Source of the DNA: Reinekea marinisedimentorum
GTDB taxonomy: Bacteria; Pseudomonadota; Gammaproteobacteria; Pseudomonadales; Natronospirillaceae
Direction: 5' to 3'
Length of the DNA: 64,000 nucleotides
Assembly (NCBI RefSeq): GCF_004341165.1
Contig: NZ_SLZR01000005.1
Span: forward strand, 177,428 to 241,427
The position numbers and the translations under genes are program-made. Under the pieces are notes generated by a model that worked only from the letters and a program-made list of their open reading frames with translations, was not told the origin of the DNA and searched no databases. Of this stretch, positions 1 through 9,799 are shown in pieces (within the stretch, counting starts at the first letter, position 1; every line of letters begins with the position of its first letter).

Positions 1-885
1 GAACAGGAAGAAGGCCTCGGCGAGCTTTCCGATAGCTTCCTGAACCTGCACTCCGGCCAGAAAACCGCCCCCAAGGCGGATCACTTCCAGCAGGAAATAC
101 ACCAATCCGAAAACGACGACTTCGATGACGACGATGAAGTCGATGAGAGTTGGGCCGAATCCATCCTGCAGGAGATGGAACAGGAAGAGCAGCAAAAGAA
201 AGCCGTATTTGATACCGAAAAGCCCCGGGAACCAGAAAAGGCGGCTATCGAGGTCGAAAGCGTTCCCATTGAGCCAGAGCCAATTCACTCGATCCTGGAT
301 TTCGACGATGACGATTTCTCGATCCCGCAGAGTGCATCACAGATAGTCTCCCAGGCGAGCGAAGAGATTGAACACGACTTTCCGTTTGAAGACCGTTTCC
401 ACAAGCTTCGCCCGCTTGGCTGGCTGCTGATTGTTCTGCTAACCGTCGGCCTGGTTGCGCAACTGGCGTGGATGGAACGCGAAACTTACGCGCGCATGGA
501 CCAATGGCGCGGCATTTACCAGGCCGTTTGCGACCGTATTGGCTGCACACTGCCGGATCAGGTCGACCTCAACAGCATCCGCACCTCCGTACTGGTACGC
601 GAGCACAAAGATACCAGCCTCTCAGATATCTATGTCGTTGATGTCATTCTCACCAACAAGGCGCCATTTAAGCAGTCTTTCCCGGCTCTGGTTCTGCAAT
701 ACACCGATGTTAACGGCAAGCTTATTGCCGATCAGATATTCCAACCGAAGCAGTATTTGAAAGGTGAAATGACCGGTGTAGAGCAGATGCCTATCAACAC
801 CCGAATCTACGTTGCACTGGCAATTAAGAAACCAAGTGCAAATGCAGTGAATTATCAGTTACTGCTGACTCCGGCCAGTAACTAA
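1..885 (+). CDS. DUF3426 single-pass membrane protein, 5' end outside window
   Basis: The frame is open from the first base to TAA at 883-885, so the start lies upstream of the window; 294 codons are visible. The first part is a very acidic, low-complexity linker (Asp/Glu runs around bases 100-200). One membrane helix follows at about bases 415-475, then a beta-rich C-terminal domain with the DUF3426 pattern, for example FPALVLQYTDVNGKLIADQ followed by FQPKQYL. Members of this family usually begin with a short MJ0042-type zinc ribbon, which would be in the missing part. In pseudomonads and relatives this gene sits between prmA and dusB, and the downstream dusB fits. The function is not known. 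The family assignment is fairly sure; any role in the cell would be a guess. Confidence 0.8.
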   Translation, partial: EQEEGLGELSDSFLNLHSGQKTAPKADHFQQEIHQSENDDFDDDDEVDESWAESILQEMEQEEQQKKAVFDTEKPREPEKAAIEVESVPIEPEPIHSILDFDDDDFSIPQSASQIVSQASEEIEHDFPFEDRFHKLRPLGWLLIVLLTVGLVAQLAWMERETYARMDQWRGIYQAVCDRIGCTLPDQVDLNSIRTSVLVREHKDTSLSDIYVVDVILTNKAPFKQSFPALVLQYTDVNGKLIADQIFQPKQYLKGEMTGVEQMPINTRIYVALAIKKPSANAVNYQLLLTPASN

Positions 886-1069
886 TCATTATCAACAGAT
901 GCGCTATAAGTGACTGAAAACTATAGCGCTTTCCCCCATAAAGCGGGCCTGATACCTAGCACTACCGATTCCGATCATCAAGGCAAATATTTGACTTTAT
1001 TTAGTCTAACCGACCTTTTAAAACCCCAGCAGACCAGCTATTATTTCGCGCCCTTGAGTTGAGCGTTTT

Positions 1070-2071
1070 TTGACCTGTTTCGTGTTTAATATTGGCCCCT
1101 ACACCATCACACAGCCGACCGTGCTGGCGCCAATGGCCGGCGTAACAGACCAGCCGTTTCGTAAGCTGTGCCGTTCGCTGGGTGCCGGTTTAGCAGTCTC
1201 TGAAATGGTCACCAGCGAAACCAGGCTGTGGAAAACCAATAAATCCCGTTGGCGTATGAACCATGCTGGCGAGGAAGGCCCAATCAGCGTGCAGATTGCC
1301 GGCGGTGACCCACAGGCACTTGCTGTCGCAGCGGCCAATAACGTGAAACTGGGTGCACAGATCATCGATATCAACATGGGTTGCCCGGCCAAGAAGGTCT
1401 GTAACCGTGCTGCCGGTTCGGCACTGATGAAAGACGAAGCCCTGGTTTCCGATATTCTCGAAGCTGTTACCCGCGCGGTTTCAGTGCCGGTTACTCTGAA
1501 GATTCGCACCGGTTGGGATGAACACAGCAAGAATGCGGTCACTATTGCCAAAATGGCAGAACAGAACGGTATTGCCCTACTCTCTGTTCATGGCCGCACC
1601 CGGGCAGATGCCTACAATGGCGAAGCAGAATATGAAACCATCGCCGCAGTAAAGCAGGCCGTCAGCATTCCGGTATTAGCCAACGGCGACATCAACAGCC
1701 CGGAAAAAGCCGCCAGCGTATTAAATATCACTGGCGCCGACGGTGTCATGATCGGCCGGGGCGCTCAGGGGAATCCGTGGATTTTCCAGGCCATAAATCA
1801 GTACCTGGCGACTGGTCAGCTGATTGCAGAGCCCTCCAAACAGGAGGTGTTCAGCACACTGACCGGACACATAAACGCCCTGCACGAATTTTATGGCGAC
1901 TATATGGGTGTGCGCATAGCCCGCAAGCACCTGGGCTGGTATCTCAAAGGTCAGGGGATTGCCAAGCACCACTACCAACAATTTAATTCGCTTGAACATT
2001 GTCATGAGCAAATTCAGGCGATAGAAAACATTTTTGAACAATTTGAAAGACTGAAGGAAAGCGCCGCATGA
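1070..2071 (+). CDS. dusB: tRNA-dihydrouridine synthase B
   Basis: FMN enzyme that reduces uridine in the tRNA D-loop to dihydrouridine using NADPH. The TIM-barrel start motif [12 protein letters not shown], the catalytic-cysteine motif [15 protein letters not shown] and the late phosphate/FMN motif ANGDINS...[13 protein letters not shown] are all present. The length (333 aa) is normal. The longest frame opens with TTG at 1070. An in-frame GTG at 1082 gives an N-terminus (MFNIGPYTI) closer to family members and may be the true start; neither has a convincing Shine-Dalgarno sequence. The TGA stop overlaps the ATG of fis (ATGA, 2068-2071), so the two are translationally coupled, as in the dusB-fis operon of enterobacteria and pseudomonads. 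Confidence 0.95.
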   Translation: MTCFVFNIGPYTITQPTVLAPMAGVTDQPFRKLCRSLGAGLAVSEMVTSETRLWKTNKSRWRMNHAGEEGPISVQIAGGDPQALAVAAANNVKLGAQIIDINMGCPAKKVCNRAAGSALMKDEALVSDILEAVTRAVSVPVTLKIRTGWDEHSKNAVTIAKMAEQNGIALLSVHGRTRADAYNGEAEYETIAAVKQAVSIPVLANGDINSPEKAASVLNITGADGVMIGRGAQGNPWIFQAINQYLATGQLIAEPSKQEVFSTLTGHINALHEFYGDYMGVRIARKHLGWYLKGQGIAKHHYQQFNSLEHCHEQIQAIENIFEQFERLKESAA

Positions 2072-2367
2072 AAGCAGAAGCTCTTGTACCAAACACCGAA
2101 TCATCAGAACCACTCAATATTCACGCTGCGGCTGAAGCACCCCAAACTCTGCGCGACAGCGTTGAGATTGCGATGAGAAACTACTTCTCTCATCTGGAGG
2201 GTCAGGACATCACCAACGTACATCAGATGGTGCTGAACGAAGTTGAAGCGCCAATGCTCGAGGCCGTTATGCGTTACTGCCGGGACAACCAGACCAAAGC
2301 CAGCAAGGTACTCGGTCTGAACCGAGGCACACTGCGCAAAAAGCTGAAGCAATACGGCTTACTGTAA
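2068..2367 (+). CDS. fis: DNA-binding nucleoid protein Fis
   Basis: Small (99 aa) nucleoid-associated protein that bends DNA and controls rRNA promoters and site-specific recombination. The C-terminal helix-turn-helix is clear: [24 protein letters not shown] spacing, ending [14 protein letters not shown], the hallmark C-terminus of Fis. The N-terminal arm is longer and more divergent than in enterobacteria, as is usual in pseudomonad-like species. It overlaps dusB by four bases and is followed directly by an intrinsic terminator, so dusB-fis forms a two-gene operon. Confidence 0.95.
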   Translation: MKAEALVPNTESSEPLNIHAAAEAPQTLRDSVEIAMRNYFSHLEGQDITNVHQMVLNEVEAPMLEAVMRYCRDNQTKASKVLGLNRGTLRKKLKQYGLL

Positions 2368-2373
2368 AATTCA

Positions 2374-2405
2374 AAAGGCGACTTCGGTCGCCTTTGTTGT
2401 TTTTA
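2374..2405 (+). terminator. Rho-independent terminator after fis
   Basis: Nine-base-pair stem AAAGGCGAC / GTCGCCTTT with a TTCG tetraloop, followed by TGTTGTTTTT. It ends the dusB-fis transcript 55 bases before purH. Confidence 0.9.
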
Positions 2406-2460
2406 ACGCTTTCTTTTTTTGACCGTTTAATCAATTTTATACTTCCAATCCGAGGAATCC

Positions 2461-4056
2461 ATGAGCCAGTCAGAATCGGTAGTTACCCCTAAAAAAGCAC
2501 TCATCAGCGTTTCAGATAAATCCGGCATCGTTGAATTTGCCAAGGCCCTCAGTGAACGCAATGTCGACATTATCTCCACCGGCGGTACCTTTAAACTACT
2601 TAAAGACAGTGGCATCCCGGTCGAGGAAGTTTCCAGCGTAACCGACTTCCCGGAAATGATGGACGGCCGTGTTAAGACACTGCACCCGAAAATTCATGGA
2701 GGTATTCTCGGCCGCCGCGGCACCGACGATGAAGTGATGCAGCAGCACGGTATCGACCCGATCGATCTGGTGGTTGTTAACCTGTACCCGTTCGCCTCAA
2801 CCATTGCCAAAGACGACTGCATTCTTGCCGATGCCATTGAAAACATCGACATCGGCGGGCCAACCATGGTGCGCTCTGCCGCCAAGAACCATAAAGATGT
2901 TGCCATTGTTGTCGACGCCAGCAAGTATGACGACCTGGTGAAAGAACTGGATGAGTTCGGTGGCATTAAGGCCAGCACCCGCTTTGAACTGGCCCGTTCT
3001 GCCTTTGAACACACCGCGCAGTACGACGGCATGATTGCCAACTACCTGGGTACTGTTCCGGCGGAAACCCCGGCAGCCGAGGTGCCTGCACGTACCGACT
3101 TCCCGAACACCTTCAACAGCCAGTTCGAGCTGAAAGAGGTCATGCGCTATGGTGAGAACCCGCATCAGAAGGCCGCCTTCTATGTTGAACCGGGCGAAAA
3201 AGAAGCCGGCATCTCCACCATTACCACGCTTCAGGGCAAGCCGCTGAGCTACAACAACATTGCCGATACCGATGCCGCACTGGAATGCGTCAAGTGTTTT
3301 GAAGAGCCGGCCTGCGTTATCGTCAAGCACGCCAACCCTTGTGGCGTTGCAACCGGTGCCAGCCTGAAGGAAGCCTATCAGCGTGCGCTGTCTGCCGACA
3401 CCAAATCGGCCTTCGGCGGCATTATTGCCTTCAACCGCGAGCTGGATGCTGAAGCAGCCAGTGCCATCATCGGCACCCAGTTTGTGGAAGTCATCATTGC
3501 CCCGGCCGTTTCAGCGGCGGCAAAAGAAGTGGTTGCAGCCAAGCCAAACGTCCGCCTGCTGGCATGCGGCCAGTGGGGTGCGGCAAAGCCGGCGCTCGAT
3601 TTCAAGCGCGTTACCGGTGGCCTGTTGGTACAGGATCGCGATCTGGGCAAGATCACCCCGGCGGATTTCAACGTCGTCACCAAGGTTGCGCCAACCGAAC
3701 AGCAGATCAAAGACATGCTGTTTGCCTGGAACGTTGCCAAGTTTGTTAAATCCAACGCCATTGTTTACGCCAAAGACGGCCTCTCCACCGGCATCGGTGC
3801 AGGTCAGATGAGCCGCGTGTACAGTGCCATTATCGCCAAGATTAAAGCCGCGGATGAAAACATCGAGATCGCCGGTTCCGCGATGGCCTCTGAAGCCTTC
3901 CTGCCGTTCCGTGACAGTATTGATCAGGCCGCAGAGACCGGTATTACCGCAGTCATTCAACCGGGTGGCAGCATGCGCGACAACGAAGTAATTGAAGCCG
4001 CCGACGAGCATGGCATCGCCATGGTATTCACCGGCATGCGCCACTTCCGCCACTAA
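2461..4056 (+). CDS. purH: Bifunctional AICAR transformylase / IMP cyclohydrolase
   Basis: Catalyses the last two steps of de novo IMP synthesis: formylation of AICAR, then ring closure. The N-terminal MGS-like cyclohydrolase domain carries [18 protein letters not shown] and the STGGT and [13 protein letters not shown] motifs. The C-terminal transformylase domain carries [23 protein letters not shown] and the terminal [19 protein letters not shown] motif. The length (531 aa) is standard. ATG at 2461 follows a GAGG-type ribosome site. purD begins 14 bases after its stop, forming a purHD operon. Confidence 0.97.
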   Translation: MSQSESVVTPKKALISVSDKSGIVEFAKALSERNVDIISTGGTFKLLKDSGIPVEEVSSVTDFPEMMDGRVKTLHPKIHGGILGRRGTDDEVMQQHGIDPIDLVVVNLYPFASTIAKDDCILADAIENIDIGGPTMVRSAAKNHKDVAIVVDASKYDDLVKELDEFGGIKASTRFELARSAFEHTAQYDGMIANYLGTVPAETPAAEVPARTDFPNTFNSQFELKEVMRYGENPHQKAAFYVEPGEKEAGISTITTLQGKPLSYNNIADTDAALECVKCFEEPACVIVKHANPCGVATGASLKEAYQRALSADTKSAFGGIIAFNRELDAEAASAIIGTQFVEVIIAPAVSAAAKEVVAAKPNVRLLACGQWGAAKPALDFKRVTGGLLVQDRDLGKITPADFNVVTKVAPTEQQIKDMLFAWNVAKFVKSNAIVYAKDGLSTGIGAGQMSRVYSAIIAKIKAADENIEIAGSAMASEAFLPFRDSIDQAAETGITAVIQPGGSMRDNEVIEAADEHGIAMVFTGMRHFRH

Positions 4057-4069
4057 CAGGAGAGCACAC

Positions 4070-5350
4070 ATGAATGTATTGATTATTGGTAACGGTGGCC
4101 GTGAGCATGCATTAGCCTGGAAAACCGCTCAGGATGCCAAGGTCGAAAAGGTATTCGTAGCACCCGGCAATGCCGGTACCGATGGTGAAAGCGGCATTAC
4201 CAATGTTGCGATTGATGCGCTGGATTTCCCAGCCCTGGCAGAGTTTGCCAAAGCCAACCAGATAGAACTGACCATCGTTGGCCCGGAAGCGCCACTGGTC
4301 GAAGGCGTGGTGGATTACTTTGAAGCACAGGGTCTGGCGATCTTCGGGCCAACCAAGGCCGCCGCTCAGCTCGAAGGCTCAAAAGCCTTCACCAAAGACT
4401 TTCTCGCCCGCCACAACATTCCAACGGCTTTCTACGGTGTATTTACTGAAGAAGACAAAGCCATTGCCTATATCGAAGAAAAGGGTGCGCCCATTGTTGT
4501 TAAGGCCGATGGCCTAGCAGCAGGTAAGGGTGTGATTCTGGCGCAGACCAACGAAGAAGCCATCGCAGCGGTCAAAGACATGCTGTCCGGCAACAAATTC
4601 GGTGATGCCGGCGCGCGCGTGGTTGTCGAGCAGTTTTTAACCGGTGAAGAAGCCAGCTTTATTGTTATGGTTGATGGTGAAGATGTACTGCCACTGGCCA
4701 CATCCCAGGATCACAAGGCCCGCGACAACGGCGATACCGGCCCCAACACTGGCGGCATGGGTGCTTACTCTCCGGCACCGGTGGTGACCGGAGAAATTTA
4801 TGATCGCATCATGAATGAAGTGATCTACCCGACTGTTAAAGGCATGAACGCAGAAGGCAACCGCTACCGTGGCTTCCTTTATGCCGGCATCATGGTTGGC
4901 GAAGACAAGACGCCTTTCGTGCTGGAATACAACTGCCGCTTCGGTGATCCGGAAACCCAGCCTATTATGATGCGGCTGCAATCGGATCTCAGCGAACTTT
5001 GTCTGGCTGCCATCAACGGCAACCTGGCGACACAGCAAGCCAATTGGACAGAACAGGCCGCCATCGGGGTTGTGCTCGCTGCCGGCGGTTATCCGTTCGA
5101 TTACCGCAAGGGCGATGTCATTGAAGGCATCGAAGCCGCTGAAGCCACTGGCGCTAAAGTCTTCCAGGCAGGAACGGCGAAGAACGAAGCCGGTCAAATC
5201 ACCACCAACGGTGGGCGAGTACTGTGTGTCACCGCACTGGGCGACAGCGTTGCCGCGGCGCAGCAGGCTGCTTATCAGGCGGTCGATAAAATTAGCTGGA
5301 ACGACGTTTACTACCGCACCGATATTGGCCATAAGGCCATCAACCGCTAG
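4070..5350 (+). CDS. purD: Phosphoribosylamine-glycine ligase
   Basis: ATP-grasp enzyme of purine synthesis that joins glycine to phosphoribosylamine. I chose ATG 4070 (MNVLIIGNGGREHALAWK), which sits eight bases after an AGGAGAG ribosome site; a longer reading frame would start inside purH. The ATP-grasp motifs VVKADGLAAGKGV, EASFIVMVDGE, NTGGMGAYSP and EYNCRFGDPETQP are intact. The length is 426 aa, normal for the family. It is cotranscribed with purH and closed by a long hairpin. Confidence 0.97.
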   Translation: MNVLIIGNGGREHALAWKTAQDAKVEKVFVAPGNAGTDGESGITNVAIDALDFPALAEFAKANQIELTIVGPEAPLVEGVVDYFEAQGLAIFGPTKAAAQLEGSKAFTKDFLARHNIPTAFYGVFTEEDKAIAYIEEKGAPIVVKADGLAAGKGVILAQTNEEAIAAVKDMLSGNKFGDAGARVVVEQFLTGEEASFIVMVDGEDVLPLATSQDHKARDNGDTGPNTGGMGAYSPAPVVTGEIYDRIMNEVIYPTVKGMNAEGNRYRGFLYAGIMVGEDKTPFVLEYNCRFGDPETQPIMMRLQSDLSELCLAAINGNLATQQANWTEQAAIGVVLAAGGYPFDYRKGDVIEGIEAAEATGAKVFQAGTAKNEAGQITTNGGRVLCVTALGDSVAAAQQAAYQAVDKISWNDVYYRTDIGHKAINR

Positions 5351-5360
5351 GTTTATTCCA

Positions 5361-5400
5361 TTTATTGCGTACACCGGGCTCGACCGGTGTACGCAATAAA
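5361..5400 (+). terminator. Long perfect hairpin after purD
   Basis: A 17-bp perfect inverted repeat (TTTATTGCGTACACCGG at 5361-5377 and its complement at 5384-5400) with a six-base loop. There is no long U-tract beyond the stem, but the A/U closing pairs can serve. Probably the purHD terminator or a 3'-end stabiliser. Confidence 0.75.
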
Positions 5401-5510
5401 TCCTCGTTTCACGCCCGCCTGAATAAAGAATCTCTAAAAGTTAAATTTCCCCCTGCGCCAAGCACCGCTATAATTCCTGTTTAGCTCTTAATTCGGGATA
5501 GCTGTACACC

Positions 5511-7865
5511 ATGATAAGGATTCTGCTAGTACTGATACTCAGTACTTTTTCATCGGCATTCAGTTATGACACCATCCTGCTCAACAAGGATTTTCTGAGC
5601 GAAAACATTGCCCCTTTCAGCAGCTATCTGCACACCGGTAAGCAAAATTATTCCATTGCTCAGATTACCGGCCCAACACTGACACGGCAGTTTTCGCCGG
5701 TGCACAGCGATGTCTACAGCTTCAGCAACACACCTGGCTCAACCTGGTTCACCTTCAACATCAACAACCCTACAGGCCAATACCAGCGTCTGTACCTGAA
5801 GATTGAAACCCCCTTCATTGAGAGTGCTGAGCTGTATTTTCAGGGGCTGAACAACTCAGGCTACCAGTCTGAACTTACCGGCCAGCAGCTGAGTTTTTCA
5901 GAGCGGCCTCACCAGTTTGGTAATCTGGTTATTCCTTTTGATGCCCGCCTGGGCAGCCAGGATCTGTACCTGAAAATCACGCCACTGCATACCTCCAGCA
6001 TGAAGGTACGCCTGGTTGATGAGCTGACGATTCTCAGCGAAAGCCGAATGCTGTTCCTGCTTTACATACCACTGAACTGTGCGCTGTTTTTTGCTGCGTT
6101 GTTTGCCGCCATCAATTACTACCGTTATCGTGATCTCACTTCGGTGTGGACAACAACCGTCATCACCGGCAGCCTGTTAAACCTTTCTGGCTGGAATGGC
6201 AGCATCGGCTGGCTGATTTCATTCATCCCCCATATTGAAACCATCGCAATCAACTGCGGCACCTTCTTGACTCTGTTCGGTCTGGCAAAAATATTAATAG
6301 CTCAACGTAAACGTCAGAGCAGCTGGACGGCGAATGCCATCAATCTGTTCGCCTGGGTACTGCTCGTGGCCGTGGTAGCGTCGTGCACGCCGCTGTCAAA
6401 ATATCTGCTGCCACTGCAAATAATGCTGGTGCCGGCTTCCTGGGCGCTGTTTGCCCTGCACTGGTTTGAACGGCGCACCGAAAGCAGCGGTGACCGCCTG
6501 ATGCTTGCCGGCTACATTCTTTTTGCCGGGCATTTCACCGGCCTGACGCTGACACTGATCGGGCTGATTTCTGCACTGGAAGCCAATCTCATCGTGATAC
6601 AGGGCCTGTTAATTGCTGCCAATATTCTGGTCGCCTTCAGTAGCTGGCTGTATGCCCGCCAAAATATCACCCTGCCATCGGCCGATAAGCCCAACTTCAG
6701 CGGCGCGCTGTGGCCGATCCTGAGAAAGCTGAACCACGATATCCGCGGCCCAATCAACGGTGTACTGGGCATGACTGAACTGCTGCAGGACACCTCATTG
6801 TCGGCTCACCAGCAGGAATTCGTGAATACCCTGCAATCAGCCGGATTCTCATTGCTGCGCGAGGCCGACCAATTGCAGAATCTGATCCACCTTGGCCTGA
6901 ACCGGCTGCCGGAAGGTGAAGAAGAGTTCGACCTCTACGACTTAGCCGAAGATATCGTGCAGCCCTACTCAAAGATTGCGCACAGCAAAAATATCGAGCT
7001 GGTGCTGGATATCGCGCCGGAGCTGCCGTCGCGTTACCGAGGTAACGTGAAGATTATTACTCAGATCCTGTCGATCCTGCTCGACAATGGCCTGAAATAC
7101 ACCGAATACGGCGAAGTGATCATTCAGGTAAAACCCTGGCATGGGCAGCGAGTCCGCTTTTCTATCTCTGATACCGGCCCGGGTATGGCTAAAGACACTC
7201 AGGAAAGGCTGTTCGATCTGCCCAGCGATAAGAACCCGATGGCCCAGACCCCCAAAGATGTCCACCTGGGCCTGCCCATCTGTAAGTACCTGGTCAACCT
7301 GCTCGGCGGACAACTCTCCATGAACAGCGAATTGCGCATGGGTACAACTTTCTGGGTTGATATGCCGCTGCAGTCGACACTGCCGAAAGGCTTCAGCCGC
7401 ACCTCCACCGATGAAAACGCCCTCAATGGTATTCGGCTGATGGTGGTCGATGACAACATGACCTGCTGTAAGGTTATTGAGCATCTGGCGCAGAACTGGG
7501 GCATGAGCGTCATCACCATGAGTAATGCTCAGTCTGCACTGGCGAATCTGCACTACGAGTATCATAAGCATAAGCCGGTCGATGTGCTGGTGCTCGACCA
7601 AAACATGCCTTCGATGACAGGCTCAGAAATGGCGATCAGGGTCCGGCAAGACCCGGAACTGAACAGGGATATCGTGATTATTATGCTGACCGGCTCGGAT
7701 GCCGTCTCTGCAGAGCTGGAAGACGATGACCTGGGCGTGAAGCATATTCTGCGAAAGCCGGTATCCGCACGGACGTTAAAAGAATCACTGCAGCTTTCGC
7801 TACCGGAGATACTGCAGAATCGGGAAACCCACCGGGCGAAACAGAATAACTCCTACTTCTTCTGA
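5511..7865 (+). CDS. Hybrid sensor histidine kinase with 7TMR-DISM sensor
   Basis: Membrane sensor of 784 aa. Order: signal peptide (first ~19 residues); periplasmic 7TMR-DISM extracellular-2 type beta domain (about 25-175); seven hydrophobic helices (about 180-385); HisKA dimerisation domain with phospho-acceptor motif LNHDIRGPINGVLGM (about 405-420); HATPase domain with N-box LLDNGLKYTEYGEV, G1 DTGPGM and G2 LGLPICKYLVNLLGG; C-terminal receiver with MVVDDN, phospho-Asp in VLVLDQNMPSMTG (about D696), the switch residues in MLTGSD, and RKP. All catalytic residues are present. The second output is therefore phosphorelay or a histidine phosphotransfer partner that is not in the window. Such sensors often respond to carbohydrates, but the ligand cannot be read here. 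It stands alone, 160 bases after purD. Confidence 0.9.
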   Translation: MIRILLVLILSTFSSAFSYDTILLNKDFLSENIAPFSSYLHTGKQNYSIAQITGPTLTRQFSPVHSDVYSFSNTPGSTWFTFNINNPTGQYQRLYLKIETPFIESAELYFQGLNNSGYQSELTGQQLSFSERPHQFGNLVIPFDARLGSQDLYLKITPLHTSSMKVRLVDELTILSESRMLFLLYIPLNCALFFAALFAAINYYRYRDLTSVWTTTVITGSLLNLSGWNGSIGWLISFIPHIETIAINCGTFLTLFGLAKILIAQRKRQSSWTANAINLFAWVLLVAVVASCTPLSKYLLPLQIMLVPASWALFALHWFERRTESSGDRLMLAGYILFAGHFTGLTLTLIGLISALEANLIVIQGLLIAANILVAFSSWLYARQNITLPSADKPNFSGALWPILRKLNHDIRGPINGVLGMTELLQDTSLSAHQQEFVNTLQSAGFSLLREADQLQNLIHLGLNRLPEGEEEFDLYDLAEDIVQPYSKIAHSKNIELVLDIAPELPSRYRGNVKIITQILSILLDNGLKYTEYGEVIIQVKPWHGQRVRFSISDTGPGMAKDTQERLFDLPSDKNPMAQTPKDVHLGLPICKYLVNLLGGQLSMNSELRMGTTFWVDMPLQSTLPKGFSRTSTDENALNGIRLMVVDDNMTCCKVIEHLAQNWGMSVITMSNAQSALANLHYEYHKHKPVDVLVLDQNMPSMTGSEMAIRVRQDPELNRDIVIIMLTGSDAVSAELEDDDLGVKHILRKPVSARTLKESLQLSLPEILQNRETHRAKQNNSYFF

Positions 7866-7873
7866 TGCCCTGG

Positions 7874-7894
7874 TGGCTAGTGGCTAGTGGCTAG
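7874..7894 (+). repeat. Three tandem copies of TGGCTAG
   Basis: The 7-mer TGGCTAG occurs three times in a row and runs directly into the left end of the 164-bp element starting at 7891. The repeat unit resembles the element's own tip (CTAGTGGG), which suggests slippage or repeated end-joining at the insertion site. Confidence 0.75.
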
Positions 7895-8054
7895 TGGGCT
7901 ATGCGTAAAGTTCGGTCACTAAGGTGCACAGTAGTTCAGTGAAGATCAAGGCGAAAAAACGCAGGAATAGTGGCGCTATTTCAAGGTTTTTCAACGAAGA
8001 TATTCGCTGAACTACGAAGCGAACCGTTACCTAACTTTGCGAATGGCCCACTAG
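7891..8054. mobile_element. 164-bp MITE-like inverted-repeat element, copy 1
   Basis: Non-coding element with imperfect terminal inverted repeats. The left end is CTAGTGGGCTATGCGTAAAG; the right end read on the minus strand is CTAGTGGGCCATTCGCAAAG. The inner halves are also partly complementary (for example GTTCAGTGAAGAT against ATATTCGCTGAAC), so the whole element can fold. A full copy of exactly the same length lies inverted at 59064-59227 and a truncated one at 60901-60956. No transposase is encoded, so mobility would need a partner elsewhere. Its right tip (CTAG) supplies the TAG stop of the convergent GspE-like gene. Confidence 0.85.
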
Positions 8055-9799
8055 CGAACATCCGGGGTAACACGAAGGACTTCATCGGGTGTGGTGAAGC
8101 CTGCCGCCACTTTACGGGCACCGGATAAACGCAAACTCAGCATGCCCTTCTTGATAGCTTCTCTTCGCAGCGTTTGTGGGTCGCAGCCTTCGTGAATCAG
8201 CTCCGCCAGGGAGTCATCCACAATAAAGCTTTCATAGACGCCCGAACGGCCAAGATAACCGGTATTGCGACACTCAAGACACCCTTCTGGCTGATAAACC
8301 GTCGCCGGTTTTTTCGCAGACCAGGGCCTCACCAGCTGCTGCCAGGTGGAATCGCTCACTTCACCGGCCTTCTTGCAATGTGGACACAGCACCCTGACCA
8401 GACGCTGCGCCATTACACCCAGCACAGTCGATTTAATCAGATAACCCGGCACGCCCAAATCAAGCATACGGGTGATCGCCGAAGGCGCATCATTGGTGTG
8501 AACCGTTGACAGCACCAGGTGCCCGGTCAGCGCGGCCTGAATAGCCATTTGCGCGGTCTCAAGGTCACGGATCTCACCGATCATGATGATATCCGGGTCC
8601 TGACGCATCAGTGCGCGCACGCCATCGGCAAAATTCAGATCGATATTGGCCTGAATCTGCATTTGGTTAAAGGCCGGCTCGACCATTTCAATCGGGTCTT
8701 CAATGGTGCAGACGTTAACCTCGGAGGTTGCCAGGCTCTTCAGCGTGGAATAAAGCGTGGTGGTTTTTCCCGAGCCGGTTGGCCCGGTGACCAGAATGAT
8801 TCCGTTCGGCTGGCGGATCATCTCATGCCAGTTTTTCAGATCTTCATCGGCCAGACCCAGCTCATCGAATGACTTCAGCAGTACATCCGGGTCAAAAATA
8901 CGCATGACCAGCTTTTCGCCAAAGGCCGTGGGCAGCGTCGACAGACGTAATTCAATTTCCTGACCTTCCGGCGTTTTGGTTTTTACCCGGCCATCGAGTG
9001 GTTTACGCTTTTCGGCGATATTCATCCGGCCAAGAATTTTAATGCGGCTGACCACCGCCTGACCGACCTGAATCGGCATCTGATAAACCGTATGCAGAAT
9101 GCCATCAATGCGAAAACGGATATGGGCATAGTCGCGGCGCGGCTCTATATGAATATCACTGGCGCGCTGCTCAAAGGCATACTGGAATAGCCAGTCCACG
9201 ATATTAACAATGTGTTCATCGTTGGCGTCCGGATTGCCCAGGCGGCCCAGTTCAATCAGCTGCTCAAAATTACCTGAGCTGCTGCTTCGACCCTTGCCAC
9301 TGGCACCGGAAACAGAACGCGAAAGCGAGTAAAACTCCAGGCCAAAGCGTGCAATATCTTCCGGTGAGGAGATCACCTTTTCAATGGTGCGCCGGGTCAC
9401 CTGCTCAATGGTATCTTCCCAGCCGGTCAGCATGGGTTCGCTCACCGCTATCTGAACGGTGGCATCGGTGACCTTTAACGGCAGCAAACCATAGCGCTTG
9501 GCATACTCAAACGACATAATGCTGGACAGCGATTCAACATCGACCTTAAGCGGGTCGATCTGCACATGCTTCATGTGCAGGCCATCGGCAATCCACTGGC
9601 AAATCACCGAAGCCGTCAGCTTCTTGCCCGGGTGCAACTGATCGTCGAGCTCAAAGGCCGCCACCTGTGAAATGGCATGGGTATGGCCGGTTCGGTTCAG
9701 GCTGCGGGCATGGGAAATTTGCTTTTCAGTAATACGACCGTCTTTTTCCAGTTGAATGAGAAGGTCGTCCGTTCTCAGTTTACCGGGCAGCAGTTTCAA
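8051..9799 (-). CDS. GspE/PilB-family secretion ATPase, orphan
   Basis: Hexameric traffic ATPase of the type II secretion/type IV pilus class, 582 aa. An N-terminal GspE/MshE-N type region is followed by the core: Walker A GPTGSGKTTTLYSTL, Asp box, Walker B IMIGEIRDLETAQ, and His box GHLVLSTVHTNDA. A zinc motif CPHC...CLEC, typical of PilB/GspE, lies near the C-terminus. It starts at TTG 9799 behind a GGAG site; the TTG overlaps the TGA of the upstream CYTH gene. No other secretion genes are near. An orphan GspE beside a CYTH protein is also known in Pseudomonas (PA5209-PA5210 arrangement). The stop codon TAG lies in the tip of the adjacent MITE-like element, but the ending EVLRVTPDVR has normal length. 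Confidence 0.9.
   Translation of the reverse strand: MKLLPGKLRTDDLLIQLEKDGRITEKQISHARSLNRTGHTHAISQVAAFELDDQLHPGKKLTASVICQWIADGLHMKHVQIDPLKVDVESLSSIMSFEYAKRYGLLPLKVTDATVQIAVSEPMLTGWEDTIEQVTRRTIEKVISSPEDIARFGLEFYSLSRSVSGASGKGRSSSSGNFEQLIELGRLGNPDANDEHIVNIVDWLFQYAFEQRASDIHIEPRRDYAHIRFRIDGILHTVYQMPIQVGQAVVSRIKILGRMNIAEKRKPLDGRVKTKTPEGQEIELRLSTLPTAFGEKLVMRIFDPDVLLKSFDELGLADEDLKNWHEMIRQPNGIILVTGPTGSGKTTTLYSTLKSLATSEVNVCTIEDPIEMVEPAFNQMQIQANIDLNFADGVRALMRQDPDIIMIGEIRDLETAQMAIQAALTGHLVLSTVHTNDAPSAITRMLDLGVPGYLIKSTVLGVMAQRLVRVLCPHCKKAGEVSDSTWQQLVRPWSAKKPATVYQPEGCLECRNTGYLGRSGVYESFIVDDSLAELIHEGCDPQTLRREAIKKGMLSLRLSGARKVAAGFTTPDEVLRVTPDVR

Noticed and set aside
3992..4069. Extended N-terminus for PurD
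   Set aside because: These 26 codons lie inside purH and precede a good ribosome site and the canonical PurD start at 4070.
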